From DATKLL01 sp035542475 (GTDB lineage: Bacteria > Desulfobacterota > Syntrophia > Syntrophales > UBA2185): DNA of 64,000 nt. The translations under genes were made by a program, and so were the position numbers. Below the pieces are notes generated by a model, which searched no databases, had not been told where the DNA came from, and saw nothing but the letters and a program-made list of their open reading frames with translations. Below, in pieces: positions 35,148 through 44,067 of this stretch (position 1 is the stretch's first letter; the number at the start of each line of letters is the position of its first letter). The DNA lies in assembly GCA_035542475.1 (NCBI GenBank), contig DATKLL010000189.1:1-64000 (forward strand), in the 5' to 3' direction.

Positions 35148-36245
35148 ATGAAATATATCGATGAATACAGGGACCGGACCCTTGTCAAGGACATTGTAGC
35201 CTCTATAGAAAAGCGTGCAAGCAAAATAAACAAAGAGATCACCTTAATGGAAATTTGCGGGACCCACACTCATGTGATCGGCCGCTACGGAATAAAGAAG
35301 CTGCTTCCCGCAAATATCAGGCTCGTTTCTGGACCTGGCTGCCCCGTTTGTGTTACATCGATTAGTGATGTGGACAAGGCCCTTTATTTGGCCGGGCTGA
35401 AGAATGTAATCTTCGCCACTTTCGGCGATATGCTGAGGGTGCCGGGTACGAATCGGACAAGCCTGCAAAAATCACGGGCGGAGGGCGCGGATGTCAGGGT
35501 CGTGGCATCAGCCGCAGACTGTATCGACATCGCTGAGAAGAACAGAGACAGGGAAGTGATCATGATGGGAATAGGTTTTGAAACAACCGCTCCCACAATA
35601 GCAGCGGCCGTGGACCTGTTCCGGAAAAAGGGGATTAAAAACTTTTCCGTCTTCTGTGTGCATAAGATTGTACCCCCGGCCGTTAAGGCCCTAATTGATG
35701 ACCCCTCCCTTAACATTGACGGATTTATCTGCCCGGGACATGTAAGCACCATTATCGGTACCGATCCATATAAGATAATTACGGCAGCAGGAAGGGCTGC
35801 CGTAATTACAGGTTTTGAGCCGGTCGATATCATGGAAGGAATTCTGATGATCCTCGGCCAGATTGTGGGAGACAAAAAAGAGGTTGCCATACAGTACACA
35901 CGGGGCGTCAAAAAGGAAGGTAACCCCCGTGCACGTGAGATAATGTACAAGGTCTTCCGGACAGGGGATGCGGAGTGGCGGGGACTCGGCAAAATACCCG
36001 GAAGCGGTCTTATACTCCGCGATGAATATAAGATGTACGACGCGGTTGAAAGATTTGAAATCCCGCCGATCCACTCAGTGGAAATCAGGGGTTGCGGATG
36101 CGGGGATGTACTCAAAGGAATTATGCTTCCTCAGCAATGTTCCTTATTCAGAAAGACCTGCACCCCTACCAATCCCATAGGTCCCTGCATGGTCTCTTAC
36201 GAGGGTACCTGCGCAGCTTATTACAAGTACCATCTTGATGAGTAA
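35148..36245 (+). CDS. hypD: Hydrogenase maturation factor HypD
   Basis: The product is 365 aa, the normal length. It carries the CGTH motif (MEICGTHTHVI, Cys near residue 41), the GPGCPVCVT block, FETTAPTIAAA, CPGHVSTIIG, and a C-terminal cluster of cysteines (RGCGCGDVLKG, then CSLFRKTCTP and GPCMVSYEGTCAAYY) that binds the [4Fe-4S] centre. HypD holds Fe(CN)2CO with HypC during [NiFe] cofactor assembly. hypF follows 61 bp downstream. hypC and hypE are not in this window. Nothing besides weak hairpins is seen in the 236 bp upstream. Confidence 0.96.
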   Translation: MKYIDEYRDRTLVKDIVASIEKRASKINKEITLMEICGTHTHVIGRYGIKKLLPANIRLVSGPGCPVCVTSISDVDKALYLAGLKNVIFATFGDMLRVPGTNRTSLQKSRAEGADVRVVASAADCIDIAEKNRDREVIMMGIGFETTAPTIAAAVDLFRKKGIKNFSVFCVHKIVPPAVKALIDDPSLNIDGFICPGHVSTIIGTDPYKIITAAGRAAVITGFEPVDIMEGILMILGQIVGDKKEVAIQYTRGVKKEGNPRAREIMYKVFRTGDAEWRGLGKIPGSGLILRDEYKMYDAVERFEIPPIHSVEIRGCGCGDVLKGIMLPQQCSLFRKTCTPTNPIGPCMVSYEGTCAAYYKYHLDE

Positions 36246-36306
36246 TATTCGCAGTCTCGTTTTCCCTTTGTCAATGGGCACCCAATTGAATTTTGAATGA
36301 CGGAAT

Positions 36307-38613
36307 ATGGCAGCACAAAAAACTGACGTGATAAAGAGGATGCGCTACCATTTTTCCGGCATTGTCCAGGGTGTGGGTTTTCGTCCCTTTATTTATCGCA
36401 TCGCCACGAGGAATTCGCTGACAGGATTCGTCCAGAACCGCTCTGACGGCGTCATTGCGGAGGTGGAAGGTCCGGAAGAATCCATAGTTTCCTTCATATC
36501 CGGGGTAAATAAGGAACTCCCGCCGCTTGCCGACATTTCCAATATTCTCCGCAAAGAGATTGCAGTCAGGAATGACAAAGTATTCCGGATCAGTGAAAGC
36601 AAAACCGGCGGACTGGGAAAGGTACTTATCACACCGGATATCGCTACATGCGGTGATTGTTTTAAGGAACTTTTTGATCCCGAAGACCGAAGATACCGGT
36701 ATCCCTTTATCAACTGTACAAACTGCGGCCCGCGGCTGACGATTATCAAGGACATCCCCTATGACCGGATTAACACCTCCATGTCGTGTTTTCCCATGTG
36801 TCTCTCGTGCCGTGCAGAGTACGAAAATCCGGCGGACCGTCGTTTTCACGCGGAGCCTAATGCCTGTCCCGTCTGCGGACCGTCACTCGAACTCCTTGAT
36901 GAAGAGGGTAAAGTCCTTACTGAAGAAGAACCCATACAGAAAACCACAGCACTGCTTCTTGAAGGATACGTAGTCGCCATAAAAGGCCTGGGGGGTTTTC
37001 ATCTTGCCGTTGATGCCGCTAATGACGAAGCTGTAAAAAGATTGAGGTCACGGAAGTTCAGGGAGGAAAAACCTCTGGCCATCATGGTGAAAGATATCGA
37101 TGTCGCCGGGCGGCTTTTCAGGATAGATAAGGAGGAAGAGGCGCTGCTCAAATCTCCCCAAAGGCCGATTGTCCTGGCTGAAAAAAGAAAAACAGGGGCA
37201 GTCTCTTCTGCCGTCGCCCCGGGAGTCTCCAATCTTGGGATCATGCTTCCCTACACCCCTCTGCATCACATGCTTTTAGAGAAACATTTCCAGGCCCTCA
37301 TCATGACCAGTGCAAATCAAGTCGATGAACCTATCTGCATCGCAAACAGAGAAGCTATAAAGCGACTGAAAGGCATAGCGGATTACTTCCTCGTACACAA
37401 CAGGGATATCCTCGTCAGGTGCGATGATTCCATTGCCACGGTATCTGCAGGGAAGAAAAGAATGCTCCGGCGGTCGAGAGGATTTGCCCCGAAGCCTGTC
37501 ATCCTGAAAAAGTCTTATCCCGAAATTCTTGCCCTCGGCCCCCAGATGAAGACGACCATATGCATTTTGAAAGGAAACTTTGCATTCCTGAGCCCGCATA
37601 TCGGCGATATGGAAACGCCGGAGGCAAGGGATTTTTACCGGGAGAGCCTTGCCCTCATTCAGAAAATTGCGGAGTGCCAGCCGGATATTATTGCCTGCGA
37701 TCTGCACCCGGCATATTACACCACCAAGCTTGCCGAAGATCTTACCTCTTCCCGGATCATTCGTGTCCAGCACCACCACGCCCACATCGTAAGCGCAATG
37801 GCGGAAAACGGCATCGACGGAGAGGTCATCGGCCTTGCAATGGACGGGACCGGATACGGTCTGGACGGCACGGTGTGGGGCGGGGAATTCCTCGTCGCCG
37901 ATGAAGCGAACTTCACACGCATTGGCCACATCATGAACTACCTGCTTCCCGGCGGTGAGAAGGCCATCCGCGAACCGTGGCGTATTGCCGTGAGTCTGTT
38001 GAAAGAAGCATACGGCGATAACTGGCCGGGTGTTGCAGAAAAATTAAAAATTGTTCCTAAGAAAAATTATTATGAAATGATGGACAGGGTTATGACCCAC
38101 AGGTTTAATTCTCCGGTGACATCAAGCTTAGGGAGGCTCTTCGACGGCGTTGCTGCTATTCTAAGAATCCGTCAAAATGTGACCTTTGAGGGGCAGGCTG
38201 CGATGGAGCTCGAAGCCACAGCGAAAAGTAAAATCGGCATCATATTGCCGTTTGATATTTCTAATACTGATGATGTCTTTTGTCTGGATTTTTCACCCAT
38301 GATTCGTAAAATTGTTGATGAGATCATGGCAGGTCGGACCAAGGCGGAGATTGCGTACTCATTCCATCTGACCTTGCCGGCAGCATTTCGCAGTATGGCG
38401 GATGCGATACGTAAGCGTACGGGACTAAACCGGGTTGTCCTCAGCGGCGGGTGCTTCCAGAACCGCCTCCTTACGGAGGGAACGATTGCGGAGCTTGAGA
38501 AAGCCGCCTTCGATATTTTCTTCCATGAAGTATTGCCGTCCAACGACGGTTGCATCTCTCTCGGCCAGGCAGTCTGCGCGGGGGCGCAGGTGATAGGAAG
38601 AAGGATAACCTGA
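36307..38613 (+). CDS. hypF: Carbamoyltransferase HypF
   Basis: The product is 768 aa with all HypF modules in order. The N-terminal acylphosphatase domain has GIVQGVGFRPF. Two zinc-finger pairs follow (CGDCFKEL/CTNCGPR and CLSCRAEY/CPVCGPS, about residues 115-200), then a YrdC-like domain with KGLGGFHLAVDA (about 210-400). The C-terminal Kae1/carbamoyltransferase domain has VQHHHAHIVSAMAEN and AMDGTGYG. HypF makes the cyanide ligands of [NiFe] hydrogenase from carbamoyl phosphate. It is downstream of hypD in the same transcription unit and converges on the ATP-grasp gene. Confidence 0.96.
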   Translation: MAAQKTDVIKRMRYHFSGIVQGVGFRPFIYRIATRNSLTGFVQNRSDGVIAEVEGPEESIVSFISGVNKELPPLADISNILRKEIAVRNDKVFRISESKTGGLGKVLITPDIATCGDCFKELFDPEDRRYRYPFINCTNCGPRLTIIKDIPYDRINTSMSCFPMCLSCRAEYENPADRRFHAEPNACPVCGPSLELLDEEGKVLTEEEPIQKTTALLLEGYVVAIKGLGGFHLAVDAANDEAVKRLRSRKFREEKPLAIMVKDIDVAGRLFRIDKEEEALLKSPQRPIVLAEKRKTGAVSSAVAPGVSNLGIMLPYTPLHHMLLEKHFQALIMTSANQVDEPICIANREAIKRLKGIADYFLVHNRDILVRCDDSIATVSAGKKRMLRRSRGFAPKPVILKKSYPEILALGPQMKTTICILKGNFAFLSPHIGDMETPEARDFYRESLALIQKIAECQPDIIACDLHPAYYTTKLAEDLTSSRIIRVQHHHAHIVSAMAENGIDGEVIGLAMDGTGYGLDGTVWGGEFLVADEANFTRIGHIMNYLLPGGEKAIREPWRIAVSLLKEAYGDNWPGVAEKLKIVPKKNYYEMMDRVMTHRFNSPVTSSLGRLFDGVAAILRIRQNVTFEGQAAMELEATAKSKIGIILPFDISNTDDVFCLDFSPMIRKIVDEIMAGRTKAEIAYSFHLTLPAAFRSMADAIRKRTGLNRVVLSGGCFQNRLLTEGTIAELEKAAFDIFFHEVLPSNDGCISLGQAVCAGAQVIGRRIT

Positions 38614-38632
38614 TTCCTACACGGCTTTATTT

Positions 38633-39655
38633 TTATATATAGTGTTTTCTAAAGATGGGATGACGTTGGGCGGCAAGATTGACTATATGGCTGATCATCT
38701 GCCCGTGTGAATAGCCTGCAAAATCGGCGGCACATGCCGTGCTGGCTTCTGCGCTGATGTCGGAATTGGGATTAACATCCAGGATGTAAAAAATACCATC
38801 CCGGAGCCTGATGTCAAGCCGGGCATAGTCGCGACAGCCGATAGTCCTGTATGCAAGAATACTGGTCTGCTTCAACCGTTCATACTCATCTTCATTCAGA
38901 GGCGCAGGCAGTTGCAGGCCGATCTTCATATAATGGGATGAGCCGGGCTTGAACTTTGAATCGTATGTGCAAAGACGGTCACGTACATTATCAAAGGCCA
39001 TAAAATCCATTTCTGCCGGCGGCAGCATTTCAATGAAACCGTTGCCCCAGAGAGAAACATGAAATTCCCGCCCGTCAATAAAATCCTCAACAAGAACCGG
39101 TTGGCGGAAAACATCTAGTACGTAAGCAATCCGATCCTTCAACTCATCCGGCGACATAACTACGGCATCGGTAGTCACACCGTAACTGCAGTGTTCCCGT
39201 GATGGTTTCACAATGGCCGGGAAGCAATGCCAACCATCGATATCCGGAGAATCATAAACACGCCATTGCGGTGTAGGTACACCGGCTACCTCCAGCAGGC
39301 GTTTGACTTCCTGCTTATCCCAGCATGAATGTAATGCATCGGGTGTTGAACCGGTATAAGTAAAATTGAATTCTTCGAGTATCCTGGCGGCAAGCGCCTC
39401 ACTGTGCGGTATACCCGGGATATCTTCACACCAGTTGAAGACTATATACTGGTCAGGATCATAACAACTAAGGCACGCGCCAAGATCAGTATTGCAAACA
39501 GGTATATTGTTGACGGGATGTCCCTCTGATTGAAGGGCTGACTCAATCTTCGCGGCTTCCTGGAGTGCCAGATATATATCGGCCGGATCCCATGCATGAT
39601 CGATGTTGTGAAGCAGCAGGACCGGTAGATCGGTGCGTCTCCTGGCTAAAGACAT
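38633..39655 (-). CDS. ATP-grasp ligase related to D-Ala-D-Ala ligase
   Basis: The product is 340 aa. The D-Ala-D-Ala ligase fold is recognisable: a substrate-side N-terminal domain (about 1-105), the WDKQEVKRLLEVAGVPTP entry into the ATP-grasp domain, FPAIVKPSREHCSYGV, VLVEDFIDGREFHVS, and the metal site YARLDIRLRDGIFYILDVN followed by NPNSDIS. It joins an amino acid or similar carboxylate to an amine using ATP. The N-terminus differs from housekeeping Ddl, which normally lies in the division/cell-wall cluster, so a specialised ligase is more likely. It sits between the two hyp clusters but no link to hydrogenase is known. AAGGAGGT lies 9 nt before the ATG. Confidence 0.82.
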   Translation of the reverse strand: MSLARRRTDLPVLLLHNIDHAWDPADIYLALQEAAKIESALQSEGHPVNNIPVCNTDLGACLSCYDPDQYIVFNWCEDIPGIPHSEALAARILEEFNFTYTGSTPDALHSCWDKQEVKRLLEVAGVPTPQWRVYDSPDIDGWHCFPAIVKPSREHCSYGVTTDAVVMSPDELKDRIAYVLDVFRQPVLVEDFIDGREFHVSLWGNGFIEMLPPAEMDFMAFDNVRDRLCTYDSKFKPGSSHYMKIGLQLPAPLNEDEYERLKQTSILAYRTIGCRDYARLDIRLRDGIFYILDVNPNSDISAEASTACAADFAGYSHGQMISHIVNLAAQRHPIFRKHYI

Positions 39656-39676
39656 GTTGCACTACCTCCTTATATG

Positions 39677-39693
39677 ACTGCTCCTGGAGCAGT
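39677..39693 (-). promoter_or_regulatory. Operator-like palindrome before the ATP-grasp gene
   Basis: ACTGCTCCTGGAGCAGT is a perfect 8+1+8 palindrome 22 nt upstream of the ATP-grasp start and just 5' of its ribosome-binding site. It could be a repressor site or an mRNA hairpin. Confidence 0.5.
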
Positions 39694-39962
39694 TAATGAT
39701 AACCAAGATATTTTCAGAAGCCGTACCATATCCCCCTCAAATCGGGATGTGGTCCTCACTCCAGGAAGTTGACAGTGCAACTGCGGCATGCCCCAACAGC
39801 TCCACAGAAATTTAAATTCTGGGTACGGCGTTTAATAGAATGATCTGTCGAGCAGCCTTCTTTTTTGTTCCCTCTTTTTTTTATATTAATTTTCTCTTAA
39901 ACAATTTCACTGAATATTTCAAGAAATATTTTTCAAATTTTAAATTTTTTTTATTCGCTGCT
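39694..39962. other. Intergenic, no gene seen
   Basis: This lies between the ATP-grasp gene and the ferredoxin gene, both leftward. The last 100 bases are very A/T-rich with long T-runs on the plus strand. No clear terminator stem was found. Confidence 0.4.
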
Positions 39963-41045
39963 TTACTTTTTCATGATTTTTGAAAAATGTTCTAGCTTAC
40001 CTTTTTCCTTTAACACCTTCATTCCCATTTCCTGAGATGTAGCCGGTATGTCCGGCTGCACGCTGCGCCTCACTAATCTCATGGCCTTCGCCGGACACGC
40101 GGAAACACAGAGTCCGCAGCCTATACATTTATTATTATCGACTACTGCCAGATTATTCTTTAATTCAACAGCACGCACAGGACACCGCTCATCCACGCAG
40201 ATACCGCACCCGGAACAGGCATCGCCGTCAACCTGAGACTGGAAGCCGCTTACAGCAAAGCCGTTCGCTAAATTGAGTCTAGTGCGGCATGTCAGGATTA
40301 CGCAGCAACAGGGACAGCAATTGCAGATGAAGCTCGCTCCATCCGCACTGTTGCTGCTGGTATGCACCAGCCCCGCCTCTTCCGCACTATCCAGGATACG
40401 AATTGCTTCTTCCCTGCTTATCTCACGGGCGTACCGGCGTTCTACCAGAAAGCGTGCTGCTCCGCCGAAAAAGAAACACGCCTCCGTGGGAGCATGACAT
40501 GCGCCAACGCTGACGCGGCACGCACAGCGGCCGAGGGCGATATACTCCTCATTCTCTATTAGCTTCGATACCTCTTCGTATGGATGAATATGGAGAGTAG
40601 CATCCAAGGCGCGTCCGACAGGTACAACGCGCGCCATCGGTGTCGGCTTCCCCGCAAAAGATTCACTCAGCCCTTCTTTGCGATATTTGGTCCAGAGCTT
40701 CCCCAATCTTTCATGAAGAGGACTCCCCTTGCCGCGCATCAGGGGATATTCAAATAAACCAAGAATGGTCGGAAGCAGACCGTAGAACAGTTTGCCGTCT
40801 TTCTCACGGGAAAAAATAACTGCCTTATCGGCCATGAATTCGAGGAGGTACTCTGCTTCATCGACTGAAATACCGGCAGCGGTTGCTATGTCTTCTGCCG
40901 GCTTTGGTGCAAAGCTCATGTGCACGGCAATCTCCGCCTCTTCAGGTGTAAAGAGATAGCGAAGGATTTCATCAAAGACCTTTGACTTTGGCGCACCCGA
41001 TGGGTGGGCATCAAGAATTTCGCGCAGCCTTTCGTAAACGTCCAC
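39963..41045 (-). CDS. 4Fe-4S ferredoxin-type protein with N-terminal winged-helix-like region
   Basis: The product is 360 aa. The first 110 residues look like a winged-helix domain. A middle region has several Cys (GRCACRVSVGACHAPTEACFF, then ICNCCPCCCVILTC). The C-terminal bacterial-type 2[4Fe-4S] ferredoxin domain has two CxxCxxC motifs (CSGCGICVDERCP and CIGCGLCVSACP). It may transfer electrons and bind an additional cluster through the ICNCCPCCC stretch. It starts 15 bp downstream of hypB and so is in the hypAB transcription unit. A role in hydrogenase maturation or in reporting cluster or redox state is possible but unproven. The enzyme partner is unknown. Confidence 0.8.
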   Translation of the reverse strand: MDVYERLREILDAHPSGAPKSKVFDEILRYLFTPEEAEIAVHMSFAPKPAEDIATAAGISVDEAEYLLEFMADKAVIFSREKDGKLFYGLLPTILGLFEYPLMRGKGSPLHERLGKLWTKYRKEGLSESFAGKPTPMARVVPVGRALDATLHIHPYEEVSKLIENEEYIALGRCACRVSVGACHAPTEACFFFGGAARFLVERRYAREISREEAIRILDSAEEAGLVHTSSNSADGASFICNCCPCCCVILTCRTRLNLANGFAVSGFQSQVDGDACSGCGICVDERCPVRAVELKNNLAVVDNNKCIGCGLCVSACPAKAMRLVRRSVQPDIPATSQEMGMKVLKEKGKLEHFSKIMKK

Positions 41046-41060
41046 AAGCGAACCCTTTCT

Positions 41061-41741
41061 TCATGATTTTGCAGAACGCATACAGATGTTGATTTCATCC
41101 GCGAGCCAGCGAGTCCACGTCACTATGCCCTCTCCCGTTTTGCATGATACCTCGATAATCTTGATTTTGGGATTAAGCTTGAAGACTCGTTCCTTCAAAA
41201 CATCCATATCAAAATCGGCAATGCCCATATAATCTATCTTATTGACTATCAGGACATCGCATATGCTGAACATCAAGGGGTACTTGAGGGGTTTGTCATC
41301 ACCTTCCGGAACACTCAGGATCATCGCCTGCTTATTGGCGCCAGTGTCGAATTCCGCGGGGCAGACCAGATTCCCGATATTCTCGATCATGATGAGATCG
41401 AGATTTATCAGGTCCATTTCATCCAAAGCCATTTTAATCATCGATGCATCCAGATGACAAAATCCTCCCGTCTTTAACTGAACCGCCGGGACGCCCTCTT
41501 TGACGACCGTCTCCGCATCGACCACGGAGTCTATATCACCCTCGATTACCCCGATTCTGAATTTGTCCTTCATACTTCTGACCGTATTTACGATAAGGCT
41601 TGTCTTCCCTCCGCCCGGTGAGGCCATAAGGTTCAGCATGAAAACTTTATGCCGCTTGAGGTTCCCTCTGATCTCATCAGCAAGATCCTTGTTATCGGAC
41701 AGGATGTCCTCCTTGATTTCTATCAAACGTATGTCTGCCAT
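41061..41741 (-). CDS. hypB: Hydrogenase nickel-incorporation GTPase HypB
   Basis: The product is 226 aa. P-loop GTPase motifs are clear: ASPGGGKTS, EGDIDS, ENIGN and NKIDY. The G-domain metal site is present (GGFCHLDA and LVCPAEFD). The N-terminus lacks both the CxxCGC high-affinity nickel motif of E. coli HypB and any His-rich nickel-storage stretch. It would therefore rely on the G-domain site and HypA for nickel delivery. It lies 47 bp downstream of hypA. Confidence 0.95.
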   Translation of the reverse strand: MADIRLIEIKEDILSDNKDLADEIRGNLKRHKVFMLNLMASPGGGKTSLIVNTVRSMKDKFRIGVIEGDIDSVVDAETVVKEGVPAVQLKTGGFCHLDASMIKMALDEMDLINLDLIMIENIGNLVCPAEFDTGANKQAMILSVPEGDDKPLKYPLMFSICDVLIVNKIDYMGIADFDMDVLKERVFKLNPKIKIIEVSCKTGEGIVTWTRWLADEINICMRSAKS

Positions 41742-41788
41742 TATGTCACCTCTCTTTTGCCGACTTTACAAATCTAATTTACTCTCTT

Positions 41789-42139
41789 CTACGAGATTGT
41801 TATATCCTTTATATAAAACTCCCTGCCGGACGTCAGTGTAACCTTCACCCCGTGGCACTGAGGACATGTAAAATCTTTTGTATCACTTAAAGAAACCTGA
41901 AAAGTGTTCTGACATTCGTTACAACGAAATATAATCGGTGATCTCTCAATATCAAGTTTCGCGCCCTCCGCAATAGTGCCCTTGCTGAGATAATCAAAGT
42001 AGTGTTGAATACATTCACCGACAAGCTCACTGAGTTCTCCTATCTTAAGACCTATAGTGAGAACTTTTTCCGCCTTGTTTGTCTGGGCATGCTTCAGAAC
42101 GATATTAAGAATACTCTCTGTCACAGATAGTTCATGCAT
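41789..42139 (-). CDS. hypA: Hydrogenase nickel chaperone HypA
   Basis: The product is 116 aa. The invariant N-terminal MHE (nickel ligand His2) is present. The zinc site is formed by CNEC and CPQC in the C-terminal half. HypA delivers nickel to the hydrogenase large subunit together with HypB. First gene of the hypA-hypB-ferredoxin unit, transcribed away from dedA. Confidence 0.96.
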   Translation of the reverse strand: MHELSVTESILNIVLKHAQTNKAEKVLTIGLKIGELSELVGECIQHYFDYLSKGTIAEGAKLDIERSPIIFRCNECQNTFQVSLSDTKDFTCPQCHGVKVTLTSGREFYIKDITIS

Positions 42140-42363
42140 ATTTGATTATCTCCTCAAAATCTTCCTTACACGAACAGAATACAAAAGATCAATCAAAAAA
42201 GATATTGAAACTGTCTCTATTCATAATGATCCTGAGTCTCATTTCGGGCAAAGCGGGAAATCTCGAAATTAAAAATAGCAAGATACCTAATCAAGTTATG
42301 AATGACAACGGATGACACGTAACCTGCTATAGGCAACGACCGAAATTCTATTCTTCTTTGTTA

Positions 42364-42390
42364 TTGACAAAACGGCACCTCTTATATACT
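42364..42390 (+). promoter_or_regulatory. Candidate sigma-70 promoter 1 for dedA
   Basis: TTGACA (42364-42369) and TATACT (42385-42390) with a short 15-nt spacer. Confidence 0.4.
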
Positions 42391-42396
42391 AATCAA

Positions 42397-42424
42397 TTGA
42401 CACACTATCTACGGCAGACATAAT
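42397..42424 (+). promoter_or_regulatory. Candidate sigma-70 promoter 2 for dedA
   Basis: TTGACA (42397-42402) and CATAAT (42419-42424) with a 16-nt spacer. The start would lie only a few bases before the dedA ATG, giving a nearly leaderless mRNA, which fits the absence of a Shine-Dalgarno sequence there. Confidence 0.45.
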
Positions 42425-42438
42425 ATCTCAAATATAAT

Positions 42439-43101
42439 ATGGACCTGATTTTTTATTTTGTTGATTTCTTTGTTCACCTCGACCGACATCTTGCTGCGAT
42501 CATTCAGAGTTTTGGCGGTTGGACATATTTCATTTTTTTTCTCATAATTTTTTGTGAAACCGGTCTCGTCGTTACCCCTTTTCTACCCGGAGATTCCCTC
42601 CTTTTCGGGCTTGGAACATTCGCCGCTCTCGGCGCACTTCAGGTCGAATGGCTGCTTACTCTCCTCTCCATTGCCGCCGTCGCCGGAAACACCGTGAATT
42701 ACGTGATAGGAAAGTTTGTAGGTCCGAAAGTATTTCATGAGGAAAATGTCCGTTTCCTTAACAAGCAGTACCTTGACCGAACCCATGATTTTTATGAAAA
42801 GCACGGAGGTAAAACGATAGTCATAGCAAGATTCATCCCGATCATCCGCACCTTCGCACCTTTTGTCGCCGGGATCGGGAAAATGACCTACTCACGTTTT
42901 ACCTGTTACAATGTCTTAGGCAGTGTGGCATGGATCACAATTTTTATAATGGGTGGCTACTATTTCGGCAACCTGCCGACTGTCAAGAGAAACTTCACCC
43001 TCGTCATTTTTGCGATCATTATAATATCCGTGCTCCCCGTCGTAGTGGAATATCTTCGCCAGCGCGGCCGGACAGGGGCAGAAAAACATGCAGAAAAGTA
43101 G
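42439..43101 (+). CDS. DedA family membrane protein
   Basis: The product is 220 aa. The DedA signature is present: the re-entrant segment with FLPGDSLLFGLG, and later GGKTIVIARFIPIIRTFAPFVAG with the paired Arg residues. Five to six hydrophobic segments are seen. DedA proteins act as undecaprenyl-phosphate or phospholipid flippases or proton-dependent transporters. The substrate of this one is unknown. No Shine-Dalgarno sequence precedes the ATG at 42439. The next gene starts 48 bp downstream. Confidence 0.92.
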   Translation: MDLIFYFVDFFVHLDRHLAAIIQSFGGWTYFIFFLIIFCETGLVVTPFLPGDSLLFGLGTFAALGALQVEWLLTLLSIAAVAGNTVNYVIGKFVGPKVFHEENVRFLNKQYLDRTHDFYEKHGGKTIVIARFIPIIRTFAPFVAGIGKMTYSRFTCYNVLGSVAWITIFIMGGYYFGNLPTVKRNFTLVIFAIIIISVLPVVVEYLRQRGRTGAEKHAEK

Positions 43102-43149
43102 CAGTTGTTTGCACATTAAGAATTCTTTGTCCTTGAATGGAGAAAAGAA

Positions 43150-43998
43150 ATGAAAAAAAATGCGCTTCTTATATTTCTCATGATTGCAGGCTTATTGCTA
43201 TTTCTATCTTCAACAGTCGGAGCGGAAAGTACAAACATATTTAAGATCGGCAGCAATGTGACAATCGAGGAAGGCACGAAGGTTCGCAATGTCATTGCAA
43301 TCGGTGGGCAAATTACTGTAGACGGTATTGTTGAAAACAACGTTGCATCCATAGGGGGATCTATAGTTCTGACAAGGACAGCCGTTGTAGGCGGCAGCGT
43401 TTTTACTCTCGGCGGGATCATTGTCAGGGGAAGAGGTTCGGAAGTCTATGGTACACTTACTGAGATTAATACTGATGATATCTCCTCAGCTATAACTAAC
43501 GCCTTGAGTGAAGAATGGGAGGGATGGTCCTGGATTTTTGCCATTGTCTCATTATCCATTTTTCTCGGCGTCCTTCTTGTAACCATCTTGACCGTATTTT
43601 TGATTCCGAAACCTGTACGTCTGATTTCATCAGCCATCAGGGAAAAGCCTTTCAAGGTCACCGCCTGGGGTTTGACAGGGCTGATATTGGTTGTACCGCT
43701 GGCGGTGCTCCTGGCTATTTCAGTTATAGGTATAGTTTTGATTCCTCTGGAAATGGCCATCGTTCTGTTTGCGGTTATCCTGGGTTTCATCGCGGTTTCA
43801 CAACTTGTCGGCCGGAAACTATTTACCGTTTTAAAAAGGCACGATCAAAGCCTGATGCGTGAGACAATCTGGGGACTCATCATTATATGGTTGATAGGAT
43901 GGATACCTTATGTGGGCTTGATGATCAAGATGTGCGCCATTGTCCTTGGCCTGGGGGGAGTTCTTTTGACAAGATTCGGCACCAACCCAAACGTATGA
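43150..43998 (+). CDS. Exported beta-solenoid (bactofilin-like) domain fused to a membrane domain
   Basis: The product is 282 aa. A signal peptide (about 1-25) is followed by a repetitive beta-solenoid (about 28-105, with GSNVTIEEG, NVIAIGGQITVDG, VASIGGSIVL and GSVFTLGG spaced like hexapeptide or bactofilin turns). The C-terminal half has four hydrophobic spans (about 128-152, 172-193, 195-217 and 238-275). Polymer-forming cytoskeletal proteins have similar solenoids but in the cytoplasm, whereas this one should face the periplasm. Function unknown. Transcribed with dedA (48 bp gap) and upstream of glmM. Confidence 0.75.
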   Translation: MKKNALLIFLMIAGLLLFLSSTVGAESTNIFKIGSNVTIEEGTKVRNVIAIGGQITVDGIVENNVASIGGSIVLTRTAVVGGSVFTLGGIIVRGRGSEVYGTLTEINTDDISSAITNALSEEWEGWSWIFAIVSLSIFLGVLLVTILTVFLIPKPVRLISSAIREKPFKVTAWGLTGLILVVPLAVLLAISVIGIVLIPLEMAIVLFAVILGFIAVSQLVGRKLFTVLKRHDQSLMRETIWGLIIIWLIGWIPYVGLMIKMCAIVLGLGGVLLTRFGTNPNV

Positions 43999-44067
43999 TC
44001 ACATTAACTTCATCCCTGTTGCAAAATTATTCCGATTATTGTAGAAACCGATGCTAGGAGGTTCTCT

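Noticed and set aside
35384..36115. A 243-codon minus-strand frame over hypD
   Set aside because: It is a shadow of hypD, with composition unlike a real protein.
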